The notes beneath the pieces are model-generated. The model saw only the letters and a list, made by a program, of their open reading frames with translations. It did not search any database and was not told the origin of the DNA. A DNA stretch of 64,000 bases, taken from assembly GCF_000019845.1 (NCBI RefSeq), contig NC_010581.1, positions 1,183,501-1,247,500 of the forward strand. The letters are read 5' to 3'. Origin of the DNA: Beijerinckia indica subsp. indica ATCC 9039 (GTDB taxonomy: Bacteria; Pseudomonadota; Alphaproteobacteria; Rhizobiales; Beijerinckiaceae). Positions 31,800 through 42,073 of the stretch are shown one piece after another; the first letter of the stretch is position 1, and the number at the start of each line of letters is the position of its first letter. A program made the position numbers and the translations under genes.

Positions 31800-33452
31800 A
31801 TGATGCGGTTTTTATCCCGCATCCCGGGCCTGACAGGCTGGCGGCGTCATGGGCTTGCCTTTGGCGCTGGCGCGAGCGGTGCGCTGGCCATGGCGCCCCT
31901 CGATATTGCGCCGGCGATGATTGTGGCGATGTCTGCGGCGCTTTTATTGATCGACGGTGCGGGACCGCCACGCTCGCGGCCTCCATTTGTCCAGACTGGC
32001 CCTGCGGCCTCCCGGAAAACGGAGCTGAAAAGCGCCTTTGTCGCTGGTTGGTGGTGGGGAACTGGCTATTTTCTGGCTGGTCTTTGGTGGCTCGGCGCTG
32101 CTTTCCTGGTCGAGGCGGATGAATTCGCCTGGGCCTTGCCGCTCGGCGTGGTCGGCCTACCGATGGCACTCGCCATTTTTCCAGCCCTCGGCTTCGTCCT
32201 TGCCCGTCTCGTGTGGATACCGGGACTTGGCCGGCTTTTCGCTCTGGCCGCGGGGCTTGGTCTCTCGGAATGGCTGCGTGGTTGGATCTTTACCGGCTTT
32301 CCCTGGAATCTTTATGGCATGGCGCTCGGCGATCATCTTCTGCCCGCGCAAATGGTCTCGCTCGTCGGCATTGAGGGGCTGACTATTCTCACCATTCTGC
32401 TCTGCGCCGCTCCTGCGCTTTGCCTGGCTTCGAAACCTTGGGGCCTGCAGAGCGGAAACGGCCGTCTTGGGGCGCTGGCGCCGATCCTTGTAGCCGGGAC
32501 TGGGATGGGGCTTATTCTTCTCTTCGGCTTCGTCCGTTTGTCTCTTAATCCAACGCGTTTCGTCGACAAGGTCGAACTGGCGATCCTGCAGCCCAATCAG
32601 CCACAAGGGCCCAGTTTCACGATCGACAATAAATCAGCCATTCTGGCGCATTATCTCAGCCTGTCCGCGCCGGTGATGGAGGCCGCCCGGAAAGACGACG
32701 TGGCGCGCGTGTTGATCTGGCCGGAATCGGCTTTTCCTTTCATTTTATCGCGCGATCAGGAAGCTTTGTCGCTTATAGGATCGCGGCTTTCGCCGAATCT
32801 TTGGCTGGCGACGGGTGCCGCTCGGCTTGATACGGACGGGGAGCCGCATTATTTCAACTCCCTGCAAGTGATCGGGGAGGGTGGTCTCCTTCTCGATAAT
32901 TACGACAAGATTCACCTTGTTCCCTTCGGGGAATATCTACCCCTCGAAGCCATGTTGCGGCGGTTTGGCTTGCATCATTTCGTCCATGTGCCTGGCGGTT
33001 TCACCGCGGGCACGGCGCGCAGGCCTCTCTTTGTGCCGGACCTGCCGGCCGTGGCGCCGCTGATTTGCTACGAGGCGATCTTTTCCGGTGCGGTCATGCC
33101 CGACGAAGGAGCTGAACGCCCGGGTGTGCTGCTCAATGTGACCGATGACGTGTGGTTCGGCCAGACCGCGGGACCCTACCAGCATTTTGCTCAGGCACGC
33201 TTGCGTGCGATCGAGGAAGGTCTGCCGCTGATCCGTGGCGCCAATACCGGCATTTCCGCGATCGTCGATCCTGTGGGGCGTGTCATCGCCAGTTTGCCGC
33301 TTGGTGCCGAGGGGCTGTTGCGGGGGCCGTTGCCGGAACCGATCTCGCCACCGCTCTTTGCGCTTTATCCACGCGTCATGCCCTGGCTCGTAAGGCTTTT
33401 GGTTTTTGGGACTGGCTTGTGGCTGTTCCTCGTCTCGCACCACCGACAATGA
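31800..33452 (+). CDS. lnt: Apolipoprotein N-acyltransferase
   Basis: Inner-membrane enzyme that adds the third acyl chain to lipoproteins. The 550-residue protein has six to eight hydrophobic segments in the first 215 residues, then a nitrilase-like periplasmic domain: WPESAFPF (catalytic Glu), NYDKIHLVPFGEYLP (Lys) and PLICYEAIF (Cys), followed by NVTDDVWFG and a last membrane anchor near 525-545. I use the ATG at 31800, after the corC stop; the frame is open earlier inside corC. It would mature lipoproteins such as the Wza-like protein at the left end. Confidence 0.94.
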   Translation: MMRFLSRIPGLTGWRRHGLAFGAGASGALAMAPLDIAPAMIVAMSAALLLIDGAGPPRSRPPFVQTGPAASRKTELKSAFVAGWWWGTGYFLAGLWWLGAAFLVEADEFAWALPLGVVGLPMALAIFPALGFVLARLVWIPGLGRLFALAAGLGLSEWLRGWIFTGFPWNLYGMALGDHLLPAQMVSLVGIEGLTILTILLCAAPALCLASKPWGLQSGNGRLGALAPILVAGTGMGLILLFGFVRLSLNPTRFVDKVELAILQPNQPQGPSFTIDNKSAILAHYLSLSAPVMEAARKDDVARVLIWPESAFPFILSRDQEALSLIGSRLSPNLWLATGAARLDTDGEPHYFNSLQVIGEGGLLLDNYDKIHLVPFGEYLPLEAMLRRFGLHHFVHVPGGFTAGTARRPLFVPDLPAVAPLICYEAIFSGAVMPDEGAERPGVLLNVTDDVWFGQTAGPYQHFAQARLRAIEEGLPLIRGANTGISAIVDPVGRVIASLPLGAEGLLRGPLPEPISPPLFALYPRVMPWLVRLLVFGTGLWLFLVSHHRQ

Positions 33453-34083
33453 ACGGGTGCCGTGCATTCCACTTGACAGAGAGCGTGGCGGAACTCGAAA
33501 AAGCCTATATTTAAATACAATGGTATGTATATTTTACTCGTCACAGGATAAACTAATTTCTTTATTGCGAACAATCCGGATAGGAGAATCGCATTTATTA
33601 CAGTATGTAACGCGAATCATGCACGGCTGTGGGGGCCATAGTGATGAGATTCGAAGGAAGATATAAACAAAAACGAGAGAACTCATTACTGATTCAACTT
33701 AAGCGTACATGCATCGAGATCATCGGGAGGGCAAGCAGAAATAGATCGGATACTCGTTTTTTAGAGTATCAAACCAGAAAGTGTTCCCACTTTTTGGATA
33801 AGTTTTGAGTGTTTTCAAAAAGTTACGGCATATTGCCGGAAGTCGGTTTTTAAAGAAATCGTGCTCCAGGCTGTGCCCAAGACCGGCTTCGGCCATGCCT
33901 TTCCCATAATTCGTGGAAATAGTTTTCGTTTTTATGGGGAAACGGGCAAGGGGCCGAAAAGCTTTAAAAAACATAATTGATTTTGCCTTTTCAGCGCAAA
34001 ATCAATGCTGCCTTGGTTCGTGAAGAGAAGCCGACTTGTCCAAGCTCGCTTTGGCCATGTGATCTGTGAGAAGGTTTTACAGC
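33453..34083. other. A+T-rich spacer between lnt and the XRE regulator
   Basis: About 630 bases markedly richer in A+T than the neighbouring genes. A minus-strand 84-codon ORF (33720-33974) and plus-strand 33406-33666 have no ribosome-binding site of note and no recognisable product. It probably holds the promoter of the regulator gene and possibly decayed DNA. Confidence 0.4.
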
Positions 34084-34551
34084 GTGAAGAAGGTACCCAA
34101 CCCAATCGATTGCCATGTGGGTGGCAAGGTCCGCATGCGGCGGGTCATGTTGGGCATGAGTCAAGAAAAATTGGGGGAAGCGCTTGGCCTGACATTCCAG
34201 CAGGTCCAAAAATACGAGAAGGGCACCAACCGTATTGGTGCCAGCCGCTTGCAGCAGATTTCACGAATTCTCGATGTTCCGCCCGCTTTTTTCTTCGATG
34301 GAGCGCCTGCCTTTGAGGGCATGCCGCGCCCCAATGCCCCTGTGATACCGACCGGTGACGAAGCGTCATTGTCTTATGTGACCGAATTTCTTGCCACGCC
34401 TGAAGGCCTGCATTTGAATTTGGCTTTCCGGCGGATCAAGGATCCAAAGGTCCGCAAACGCATCGTCGAACTCGTCATGGCGATCGCTGGAGATGAAGAG
34501 CAGTTATTGAGCCCGGTCCCATCCGTCGGTCCTGGTTTTTCCGAAGGGTGA
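34084..34551 (+). CDS. XRE-family transcriptional regulator (PraR/PhrR-like)
   Basis: DNA-binding regulator of 155 residues. A helix-turn-helix domain covers about 10-70: RMRRVMLGMSQEKLGEALGLTFQQVQKYEKGTNR shows the recognition helix and the QKYE signature. The rest (GDEASLSYVTEFLATPEG, RRIKDPKVRKRIVELV) matches a rhizobial regulator group in which PraR controls biofilm and quorum-sensing genes. The GTG at 34084 (reading VKKVPNPID) fits the family; another GTG at 34066 is possible. Its position between lnt and metK is the one I know from other Rhizobiales. Confidence 0.88.
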   Translation: MKKVPNPIDCHVGGKVRMRRVMLGMSQEKLGEALGLTFQQVQKYEKGTNRIGASRLQQISRILDVPPAFFFDGAPAFEGMPRPNAPVIPTGDEASLSYVTEFLATPEGLHLNLAFRRIKDPKVRKRIVELVMAIAGDEEQLLSPVPSVGPGFSEG

Positions 34552-34863
34552 GAGCGCTGCCGGGAAAGGAGAAGAGCGAATAGGAGAGCTTTCGTTCTCT
34601 ATAACGAACGTTTCGTCTAAATCGGCTTGACCAAAAGAACGATTTGCCAGACAGTGCCGGCAAGTTGATCTTGAATCGTGGTCCTCAAATGGCCGGCCGC
34701 GATCCATCTGCGCGATAGGGCTTTGAGGGGCGATTGGCGCGCCGTATGGGCTCGAGCAGATGTATTTTAGGCCGTGTCGCGGACGACGAAAGCATCATGC
34801 CAAAAGGTTGGTTCCTTTTTGGATGCTCCATCCTTGACGAAACAGAGCCCAGGAGACGATTGG
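34552..34863. other. Spacer upstream of metK
   Basis: About 310 bases holding the metK promoter and leader. I looked for SAM-II-like conserved strings and saw none. A short inverted element CGTT..AACG near 34595 is too weak to call. The frame of metK is open back to 34774, but the family start is at 34864. Confidence 0.4.
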
Positions 34864-36060
34864 GTGGCACGCGCGAATTATCTTTTCACCAGTGAATCGG
34901 TTTCGGAAGGTCATCCGGACAAGGTCTGCGATCGCATTTCGGACGAGATCGTCGATCTGTTCTTCCGCGAAGGTGAAAAGGCGGGCATTGATCCCTATCA
35001 GATCCGTGTCGCCTGCGAGAATCTTGCGACCACGAATCGGCTGGTGATCGCTGGCGAGGTTCGCGGGCCCGCCCTATCCCAAGAAACGATCATCGAAACC
35101 GCGCGCAAGGCCATCAAGGATATTGGCTACGAGCAAAAGGGCTTCCATTGGCGCGATGTCGCCGTCGAGGTCTTGCTGCATGCGCAATCCGCCGATATCG
35201 CGCAGGGCGTCGATTCCTCCGGCAACAAGGATGAGGGCGCAGGCGATCAAGGTGTCATGTTTGGCTATGCCTGCACAGAGACACCGGAGCTGATGCCGGC
35301 GCCGCTCTATTATTCGCACAAGATCCTCGAAGTCCTGGCTGCCGCGCGCAAGGCCGGTATCGGCGATGCCGCCAAGCTTGGCCCGGATGCCAAGAGCCAG
35401 GTGACGGTCCGCTATGTCGACGGCAAGCCGGTTGGTGTGACGCAGATCGTGCTTTCGACGCAGCATATCGATGAGACTCTGACCTCCGAGGATGTGCGCG
35501 CGATTGTCGAGCCCTACATCCGCAAAACCTTGCCGCAAGGCTGGATTACTGAGGAAACCGTCTGGCACGTCAATCCGACCGGCAAATTCGTCATTGGCGG
35601 TCCGGATGGTGATACGGGCCTGACTGGGCGCAAGATTATCGTCGACACTTACGGCGGTGCCGCACCGCATGGCGGTGGTGCCTTCTCCGGCAAAGACCCG
35701 ACCAAGGTTGATCGCTCGGCGGCTTACGCCGCGCGTTATCTTGCCAAAAATGTTGTCGCGGCGGGTCTCGCCGATCGCGTGACCATCCAGCTCGCCTATG
35801 CCATCGGTGTGGCGGAACCGCTGTCGATCTATGTCGATACTCATGGGACGGGCAAGGTTCCCGAGGACAAGCTCGAGACGGTCCTGTCGCAGGTCATGCG
35901 GCTTTCGCCGCGTGGTATTCGCGAACATCTCCAGCTCAACAAGCCGATCTATGCGCGCACCTCGGCTTATGGTCATTTCGGCCGGACGCCCGATGCCGAT
36001 GGCGGTTTTTCCTGGGAAAAGACCGATCTCGTGGACAAGCTGAAGGCCGCGTTCGCCTAA
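34864..36060 (+). CDS. metK: S-adenosylmethionine synthetase
   Basis: Makes AdoMet from methionine and ATP. The 398-residue protein has all three family signatures: [36 protein letters not shown], and [20 protein letters not shown], with the potassium/magnesium ligands in place. The start is the GTG at 34864 with AGGAGA eight bases upstream; it gives the family's usual first residues ([11 protein letters not shown]). The longer frame from 34774 lacks homology. trmB starts 27 bases after its stop. Confidence 0.96.
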   Translation: MARANYLFTSESVSEGHPDKVCDRISDEIVDLFFREGEKAGIDPYQIRVACENLATTNRLVIAGEVRGPALSQETIIETARKAIKDIGYEQKGFHWRDVAVEVLLHAQSADIAQGVDSSGNKDEGAGDQGVMFGYACTETPELMPAPLYYSHKILEVLAAARKAGIGDAAKLGPDAKSQVTVRYVDGKPVGVTQIVLSTQHIDETLTSEDVRAIVEPYIRKTLPQGWITEETVWHVNPTGKFVIGGPDGDTGLTGRKIIVDTYGGAAPHGGGAFSGKDPTKVDRSAAYAARYLAKNVVAAGLADRVTIQLAYAIGVAEPLSIYVDTHGTGKVPEDKLETVLSQVMRLSPRGIREHLQLNKPIYARTSAYGHFGRTPDADGGFSWEKTDLVDKLKAAFA

Positions 36061-36087
36061 ACGCGAACGGAAAGCCGTTTGCAATCC

Positions 36088-36825
36088 ATGCAGCAGCCTG
36101 CCTTGGACGAAAAAGACGTGCTCCCTCCCGCCCCCGAGGCGGAGGGTGCACCTTGCGAAACCACGCTTTATGGTCGCCGCCGTGGCAAGAAGCTGCGGTC
36201 CTATCATTCCGCCTTGATGCGGGAAAAGCTCCCGGAAGTAGCCCTCGATCTCTCCCAGCCCGTCGCTTCCGTCACTGATCTTTTTCCGCACGCGCCCGAA
36301 GACGTCTGGCTGGAAATCGGCTTCGGGGGTGGTGAACATCTGGCCGGCACGGCAGCTTCGCAGGCCAAAAAGGGGTTCATCGGCTGTGAAGCTTTTCATA
36401 ATGGCGTTGCAAAAATCCTGGTGCTGATCGAGGCGGAAGGCTTGCGCAATATCCGCGTCTTCGAAGGCGATGCGCGTAAGGTCTTGGATGCTTTGCCGCA
36501 GGCCAGTCTCGCCGGCATTTTTCTGCTTTATCCCGATCCCTGGCCAAAACGACGCCAGCGTAAACGTCGTTTTCTTTCAGATGCCATGCTGGAACGTCTC
36601 GCCCGTGTCTTGCGGCCCGGCGCGCCTTTGCGTTTTGCCACGGATATTGATGATTATGCGGGCTGGACTCTGGCCCGCGTCCTCCGCTCCCCCGATTTCG
36701 ACTGGCCTGCGCAGGAAGCCGTGGATTGGCACAAGCCTTGGGAAGGCTGGACCGGAACGCGCTACGAGGCGAAGGCGCTGCGGCTGGGTCATCATCCGGC
36801 CTATTATACGTTTATCCGGAAATGA
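36088..36825 (+). CDS. trmB: tRNA (guanine-N7-)-methyltransferase
   Basis: Forms m7G46 in the tRNA variable loop using AdoMet made by the preceding gene. Motifs: YGRRRGKKLRSYH near the N terminus, LEIGFGGGEHLAG (AdoMet loop), GCEAFHNGVAKIL, IFLLYPDPWPKRRQRKRRF (family signature) and TRYEAKALRLGH with the substrate-binding residues. The product is 245 residues. I use the ATG at 36088; a TTG three codons upstream is in frame. metK-trmB is a conserved alphaproteobacterial pair. Confidence 0.95.
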   Translation: MQQPALDEKDVLPPAPEAEGAPCETTLYGRRRGKKLRSYHSALMREKLPEVALDLSQPVASVTDLFPHAPEDVWLEIGFGGGEHLAGTAASQAKKGFIGCEAFHNGVAKILVLIEAEGLRNIRVFEGDARKVLDALPQASLAGIFLLYPDPWPKRRQRKRRFLSDAMLERLARVLRPGAPLRFATDIDDYAGWTLARVLRSPDFDWPAQEAVDWHKPWEGWTGTRYEAKALRLGHHPAYYTFIRK

Positions 36826-37030
36826 CGCAGGAAGCCTTGATTGCATCCGCGTCCAAGGGCGTGGATGGGTCGTCTCCGATCGTGATCCAGATGAAGCTAG
36901 TTATGTAAATTAATTATATACTGAGTCGGAAAACGGGATTAGGATTATCTCCTCTTCTCACCATCGCGCCCTCGTGATTGGTTCTGTCCGCAGCGATTTC
37001 GAGGGGCCTGGACCGTGACCGGGTCGGCTC

Positions 37031-39118
37031 TTGTCTTCCTCGCCTTTGTTCGCTCCTGTTGCCGTGCTCGGCACGTCCTCTGAAACTGTCTTGGACTCAG
37101 GAACCCAGACCCTTTTTTCCGCGCATCTTCGACAACCACCTAATGAACCTCATCGAGGCACGGGTTTGCCGCTTGAGCTCGCCTTTCTGGAAGCTCAGGG
37201 GGTGCCTCGGGATCATTTGTCAATGGTCACGCATAAGGCGTGCCGCCAGAATGCCGCGCCAGAATCAGTGCTCTTTGCTGAAGGTCAAATCGACGAGGTT
37301 TTTTATTATCAGGCGCTCGCACGCCATTTGAATCTGAGTTTCCTGCGTGGAGCCGCGCGTCTTGCTCCGCAAATGACCTATCCGAATGTGCTCTATGATG
37401 GGTTTGCGGCCCTCGATGGGGGAGGAGAAGAGTCGCTGGGTGTCCCGACTTCTTTAACGGCTTGCTATCTCGCCGCGCCCCGAGGCGAGATTTTGCGGAC
37501 ATTGTTGGAAGCCGGGCCGCGGCAAATTGCCGGATCGAACCGGCTGATCCTGACGACACCGGCGCATTTCTCCTATCTTGTCCGTAAGGCTGCGACCTTG
37601 CGGATCAAGCTCGATGCGAGTTGCGGCCTCTTTGAATTCGACGCTTCACTCTCGGCGCGAACAGCACTCATTGGGCCGCAAAGCGCCCTGCAATTGCTGG
37701 CCTCTCCTGCCGTTGCTGGTGTGTTGGGCTTGCAGCTTGCCGAGTTCGTCTTCTTTGGTGCGCTCGTTCTGGCCATTCTCTTTTTCGGCATGCTTGTGTT
37801 ACGCCTCGCCGCCGGGGCTGCCAGTCTTGGTCCGCGATCGCTCTGGCGGCCGCATGTGCGGGATGCGACCTTGCCGCTCTATTCCATCGTTGTTGCCCTG
37901 CATCGTGAGGCGCGAATTGTGCCTCAACTCGTCGATGCTTTGGAGCGCATCGACTATCCACGCGCCAAGCTTGAGGTCAAACTCGTCATCGAGGCGGATG
38001 ATCGGGAAACATTGGAGGCCTTGCGGAAAGCGCGGCTCTCCCCGCTCTATGAGATCATCGTCGCGCCGTCCGGCTGGCCGCGCACGAAGCCGCGCGCCTT
38101 GAATGTCGCCTTGCCTCTGCTACGCGGGACTTTCGTCACCGTCTTCGACGCCGAGGACGAGCCTGATCCGTTGCAATTGCGGCATGCGGCGGAATATTTT
38201 CTGGCGAGCCCCAAGACGCTGGCTTGTCTCCAGGCACGGCTTGTCATCGACAATGTCGAGGATTCCTGGCTCACTCGCCTTTTCTCGATTGAATATGCAG
38301 TGCTGTTCGATGTGCTTTTGGAAGGCATGTCGGAACTCCGCCTGCCGCTGCCGCTCGGCGGTTCCTCCAATCATTTCCGAGCCGATGTTTTGCGCGCGGT
38401 GCATGGATGGGATGCCTGGAACGTGACCGAGGATGCCGATCTTGGCATGCGGCTCGCCCGTAATGGATATAGAACGGCGACGCTTGCCTCTCAGACATTG
38501 GAGGAGGCGCCTGCGCGGCTTGACGCCTGGTTCTCGCAACGCCGCCGTTGGCTGAAGGGGTGGATGCAGACGGGTGGTGTTCTGCTGCGTGATCCGCGGC
38601 GGCTTCTTGCTGAAACCGGCATGAAGCAGGGGGGAGCACTGCTTCTGCTGCTTGTCGGACTCGTGCTCGCGCCCTTGCTCTGGCCGATTTTGACGGGTGT
38701 CACGCTCTATCAATGGATGAGTGGCGGTCTGCCGGAGCCGACAAACTGGCTCGGCATTTTTGCTGCCACATTGTTTCTGGCTGTGAGCCTCCTCGGCGTG
38801 GGTTCGACGCTGTGGCTCTCCTGGCTCGGCATGCGACGGCGAAACCTCTTGAATCTCTGGCTGTTTTTGCCGCTGATCCTGCCTTATTATCTGTTGATTT
38901 CCTGCGCTGCCTGGGCCGCGCTTTATGATCTTCTTGTCCGGCCGTTTCATTGGCGGAAGACGGAACATGGTCTCGCCAGGACGAGGGCGTCGCGGCGGGC
39001 ACCCGTGGAGAAAAAGCCTCGGGAAACGGAAACCAGCGCGGGCGCCGACACTGATGAATCATGGCGCAGTGCCCATCCAAGACCGGAGAGCCTGTTGCCG
39101 CTGGCCGTCGGGATTTGA
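37031..39118 (+). CDS. Family 2 glycosyltransferase with N-terminal extension
   Basis: Membrane glycosyltransferase, 695 residues. The GT2 catalytic part (about 285-530) has [19 protein letters not shown], the acidic motifs [10 protein letters not shown] and [13 protein letters not shown], and QRRRWLKGW, the signature of processive enzymes such as cellulose or poly-GlcNAc synthases. One membrane segment precedes it (about 235-255) and three or more follow (about 535-650). The first 200 residues resemble the N-terminal domain of type II secretion ATPases ([20 protein letters not shown]), a combination known from some alphaproteobacterial GT2 proteins. The TTG at 37031 is the furthest possible start and is uncertain. 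Polymer unknown. Confidence 0.82.
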   Translation: MSSSPLFAPVAVLGTSSETVLDSGTQTLFSAHLRQPPNEPHRGTGLPLELAFLEAQGVPRDHLSMVTHKACRQNAAPESVLFAEGQIDEVFYYQALARHLNLSFLRGAARLAPQMTYPNVLYDGFAALDGGGEESLGVPTSLTACYLAAPRGEILRTLLEAGPRQIAGSNRLILTTPAHFSYLVRKAATLRIKLDASCGLFEFDASLSARTALIGPQSALQLLASPAVAGVLGLQLAEFVFFGALVLAILFFGMLVLRLAAGAASLGPRSLWRPHVRDATLPLYSIVVALHREARIVPQLVDALERIDYPRAKLEVKLVIEADDRETLEALRKARLSPLYEIIVAPSGWPRTKPRALNVALPLLRGTFVTVFDAEDEPDPLQLRHAAEYFLASPKTLACLQARLVIDNVEDSWLTRLFSIEYAVLFDVLLEGMSELRLPLPLGGSSNHFRADVLRAVHGWDAWNVTEDADLGMRLARNGYRTATLASQTLEEAPARLDAWFSQRRRWLKGWMQTGGVLLRDPRRLLAETGMKQGGALLLLLVGLVLAPLLWPILTGVTLYQWMSGGLPEPTNWLGIFAATLFLAVSLLGVGSTLWLSWLGMRRRNLLNLWLFLPLILPYYLLISCAAWAALYDLLVRPFHWRKTEHGLARTRASRRAPVEKKPRETETSAGADTDESWRSAHPRPESLLPLAVGI

Positions 39119-39264
39119 ATCCATCGTCCAGGGTCAGCTTGATTGAGCACTCGTCAGGTCTTTGGGAATTCCCTCGCGTTAAAAATTATTCTAGAGGATA
39201 TTTTCTTGGTCTTGCGCCGGGCTGGCCAGCCGCGCAAACTTTCTCCCTGTCGAGGATTTGTCTC

Positions 39265-40968
39265 ATGTCTGCCGCCGAGCCGGCCACAGCGCCGCTTTCC
39301 TTGTCTGAAGCCGTTGCCAAGGCCAATGCCTGGCCGTTCGAGGAAGCGCGCAAGATCGTCAAACGGGTCGAGGCAACCGGCCAGAAGGAAGTTCTGTTCG
39401 AGACCGGCTATGGTCCCTCCGGTCTGCCGCATATCGGCACGTTTGGCGAGGTCGCCCGCACGACCATGGTGCGCCATGCGTTTCGCATCTTGACCGAGGA
39501 TAAGATCAAGACGCGGCTTCTGGCGTTTTCCGACGATATGGACGGCCTGCGCAAAGTGCCGGACAATATTCCGAACAAGGAGCTCGTCGCTGCTTATCTC
39601 GGTAAGCCTTTGACCCAGGTGCCGGATCCTTTCGGCACGCATTCGAGCTTTGGCGCGCATAATAATGCGCGGCTGCGCGCCTTTCTCGATTCGTTCGGCT
39701 TCGAGTATGAATTTGCGTCCTCGACCGAATATTATACGTCTGGTCGCTTCGATAGCGCGCTTTTGCACATGCTCCGCCATCTCGATGAGGTCATGGCGAT
39801 CATGCTGCCGACTTTCCGCGAGGAACGGGCCGCCACTTATTCCCCTTTCCTGCCGATCCATCCGCGCACGGGCATCGTCATGCAGGTGCCGCTCGAAAAG
39901 ACCGATCCGCAAGCAGGAACAATCGTCTGGCGTGATCCCGACACGGGTGAGGTGTTCGAGACGCCAGTGACGGGGGGCCATTGCAAGCTGCAATGGAAGC
40001 CCGATTGGGCAATGCGCTGGTACGCGCTTGGTGTCGATTATGAAATGGCTGGCAAGGATCTCATCGATTCCGTCAAGCTTTCGGGCCGCATCGTCCAGGC
40101 GCTTGGGGGCAAGCCGCCGGAGGGTTTCAACTACGAACTCTTCCTCGATGAAAAAGGTCAGAAGATCTCAAAGTCGAAAGGCAATGGCCTGACGATCGAG
40201 GAATGGCTGACCTATGCGAGCCCGGAAAGCCTCTCGCTTTTCATGTATCAGAAGCCGACGGCCGCCAAGCGTCTCTATTTCGATGTGATTCCGCGCACGG
40301 TCGATGATTATTTGAGTTTTCTCGACGCCTATCCCCGTCAGGCGATCAAGGAACAGCTCGGCAATCCGGTCTGGCACATCCATACGGGTCATCCGCCGGA
40401 GCCCGAAACCCTGACCCATGGCGGGCAGGCGACGGCCATTTCCTTCGGCATGCTCCTGAATCTCGCCGCGGTCGCCAATAGCGAGGACTCGCAGGTTCTC
40501 TGGGGTTTTCTGCGCCGTTACGCGCCCAATGTCTCGCCGCAGAATCATCCGCGTCTCGATCAGCTTGTTGGTTATGCGGTGCGCTATTTCCGCGATTTCG
40601 TGCGGCCGGCCAAGACCTATCGTGAGCCCGATGAGGTCGAAGTGGGAGCGCTCCATAATCTTCTCGATATGCTGGCGGCTTTGCCGGAAGGCGCCAGTGC
40701 CGAGGAGATCCAGACCGCGCTCTATGATGTCGCGCGCGCCATTCCGCGTTATCAGGATTTCAAGGCCAAGGGAGCGACAGAAGAGCGGCCCGGCGTCTCG
40801 AATGATTGGTTCAGTATGCTCTATGCTGTGTTGCTCGGAGAGGCCCGGGGTCCCCGTTTCGGTTCCTTCGTGGCACTTTATGGAATCGCCGAGACGCGCG
40901 CTCTGATCGAGAAGGCGCTGAAGGGCGACCTCACGCGCGAGCATGCCCTTTTCTTGCAGGGCCAATGA
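39265..40968 (+). CDS. lysS: Lysyl-tRNA synthetase, class I
   Basis: Charges tRNA-Lys. This is the class I (archaeal-type) enzyme, not the usual bacterial class II: it has the Rossmann HIGH-like motif [12 protein letters not shown] (about residue 56) and the KMSKS-like KISKSKGNG (about residue 304). The 567-residue length fits. GAGG lies nine bases before the ATG at 39265, where homology begins; the frame is open further upstream. The class I form is common in Rhizobiales. The esterase gene follows after 47 bases. Confidence 0.95.
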   Translation: MSAAEPATAPLSLSEAVAKANAWPFEEARKIVKRVEATGQKEVLFETGYGPSGLPHIGTFGEVARTTMVRHAFRILTEDKIKTRLLAFSDDMDGLRKVPDNIPNKELVAAYLGKPLTQVPDPFGTHSSFGAHNNARLRAFLDSFGFEYEFASSTEYYTSGRFDSALLHMLRHLDEVMAIMLPTFREERAATYSPFLPIHPRTGIVMQVPLEKTDPQAGTIVWRDPDTGEVFETPVTGGHCKLQWKPDWAMRWYALGVDYEMAGKDLIDSVKLSGRIVQALGGKPPEGFNYELFLDEKGQKISKSKGNGLTIEEWLTYASPESLSLFMYQKPTAAKRLYFDVIPRTVDDYLSFLDAYPRQAIKEQLGNPVWHIHTGHPPEPETLTHGGQATAISFGMLLNLAAVANSEDSQVLWGFLRRYAPNVSPQNHPRLDQLVGYAVRYFRDFVRPAKTYREPDEVEVGALHNLLDMLAALPEGASAEEIQTALYDVARAIPRYQDFKAKGATEERPGVSNDWFSMLYAVLLGEARGPRFGSFVALYGIAETRALIEKALKGDLTREHALFLQGQ

Positions 40969-41015
40969 GGAACGGGCTGCCGTTCGTTCCTCTCTATTCC
41001 CTTGGAGAATGATCC

Positions 41016-41657
41016 ATGGCTTTTTCAGAGCCGCTCGAAACCGGTGCCGATTGGGCCGATGCCAAGGCTGTTGCCATTCTGATGCATGGCCATGGCCAGA
41101 CGCCCGAGGATATGCGCAATCTGGCCGTGCAGATCGATTGTCCCCAGGTGCGCTATCTTCTGCCCGATGTTGAGGGCGGTCTGTGGTATCCGAAAAACCT
41201 GCTTGAACCTTACGAGGAAAACGAGCCGGCGTTGAAAGCGTCGCTCGCTTATTATGGGGCGATCATCGATGGCCTGAAGGCGCGCGGTGTCGAACAGGAT
41301 CGCATCGTGCCGGGTGGCTATTCGCAAGGCGCTTGCCTCACCGCTGAATTTCTGGTGCGCAATCCGCGTACCTATGGTGGCGCCTTGATCCTGACGGGTG
41401 GCTTGATCGATGTCGCGGCCATTGGCCGGCGGCCGGGCTCGGGCCTTCTCGCTGTGCCGATTTATGTTACCGGCAGTGAAATGGATGCGATCATCCCGGT
41501 GGATCGTGTGCGTGGCGCCATCAAGACTCTTCAGGCAGGCGGGGCACTGATCCGCTCGCATGTGTTTACCGATCGCGCGCATGAGATTAGTGCCGACGAG
41601 ATTCTGGAAGCCCGCAAACTTCTTGAAGACGTCAAGAAGGCCGCAGAGCCTTTGTAA
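41016..41657 (+). CDS. Phospholipase/carboxylesterase-type alpha/beta hydrolase
   Basis: Serine hydrolase of 213 residues in the acyl-protein thioesterase/carboxylesterase family. The nucleophile is in GGYSQGACLTAEF (GxSxG, about residue 106); the Asp is in GSEMDAIIPVDR and the catalytic His in FTDRAHEIS. AVAILMHGHGQTPEDM supplies the oxyanion region. GGAG precedes the ATG. The natural substrate is unknown. It lies between lysS and the DUF952 gene, with a hairpin right after its stop. Confidence 0.88.
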   Translation: MAFSEPLETGADWADAKAVAILMHGHGQTPEDMRNLAVQIDCPQVRYLLPDVEGGLWYPKNLLEPYEENEPALKASLAYYGAIIDGLKARGVEQDRIVPGGYSQGACLTAEFLVRNPRTYGGALILTGGLIDVAAIGRRPGSGLLAVPIYVTGSEMDAIIPVDRVRGAIKTLQAGGALIRSHVFTDRAHEISADEILEARKLLEDVKKAAEPL

Positions 41658-41689
41658 TACCAAAGGTCATTTATTATGACCGTTGGTAT
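41657..41689. terminator. Hairpin after the esterase gene
   Basis: Arms 41658-41670 (TACCAAAGGTCAT) and 41676-41688 pair over 13 positions with one mismatch and a TTATT loop, directly after the stop codon; TATAATTC follows. The right arm shares GACCGTTGGTAT with 26736-26747. Termination or transcript protection is likely. Confidence 0.5.
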
Positions 41690-41714
41690 AATTCTATCGA
41701 CAGGGAGCTTTCGC

Positions 41715-42068
41715 ATGACGCTGATCTACAAAATCGCTCCGAGTGATTTGTGGCAGAGCGCCGAGGAGAAGGGACGTTTCGACGGCTCTCCCGCGGATAT
41801 GGCCGATGGCTTCCTGCATTTTTCGACTAAGGAGCAACTTCTGGGCACTGACGCCAAATGGTTCAAGGGTCAGGATGACCTCGTCCTTGTGGCGATTGAT
41901 ACGGATAAGCTCGGCGAAACACTCCGTTGGGAAGCCGCGCGCGAGGGGGCTTTGTTTCCGCATCTTTATGGCGCCTTGCCGCTCACGGCTGTGGTCTTTG
42001 CCAAGTCCCTGCCGCTCAAGCCAGACGGATTGCATGATTTCACCGGCCTTTTGGACGAAACCCATTGA
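41715..42068 (+). CDS. DUF952 family protein
   Basis: Small cytoplasmic protein of 117 residues. It matches the DUF952 pattern: LIYKIAPSDLWQSAEEKGRF, DGFLHFSTKEQLLGT, VLVAIDTDKL, LRWEAAREGALFPHLYGAL. The fold is related to ADP-ribosyltransferase-like proteins in published structural comparisons, but no function is established. GGGAG precedes the ATG at 41715. Its end touches the pyrD start, and this pairing is frequent in Rhizobiales. Confidence 0.88.
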   Translation: MTLIYKIAPSDLWQSAEEKGRFDGSPADMADGFLHFSTKEQLLGTDAKWFKGQDDLVLVAIDTDKLGETLRWEAAREGALFPHLYGALPLTAVVFAKSLPLKPDGLHDFTGLLDETH

Positions 42069-42073
42069 CCGGG

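Noticed and set aside
33720..33974. 84-codon minus-strand ORF in the lnt-regulator spacer
   Set aside because: No ribosome-binding site or recognisable domain; the A+T-rich spacer easily yields such frames.
35074..36399. 441-codon minus-strand ORF opposite metK and trmB
   Set aside because: It crosses two well-identified genes on the other strand and has no recognisable product.
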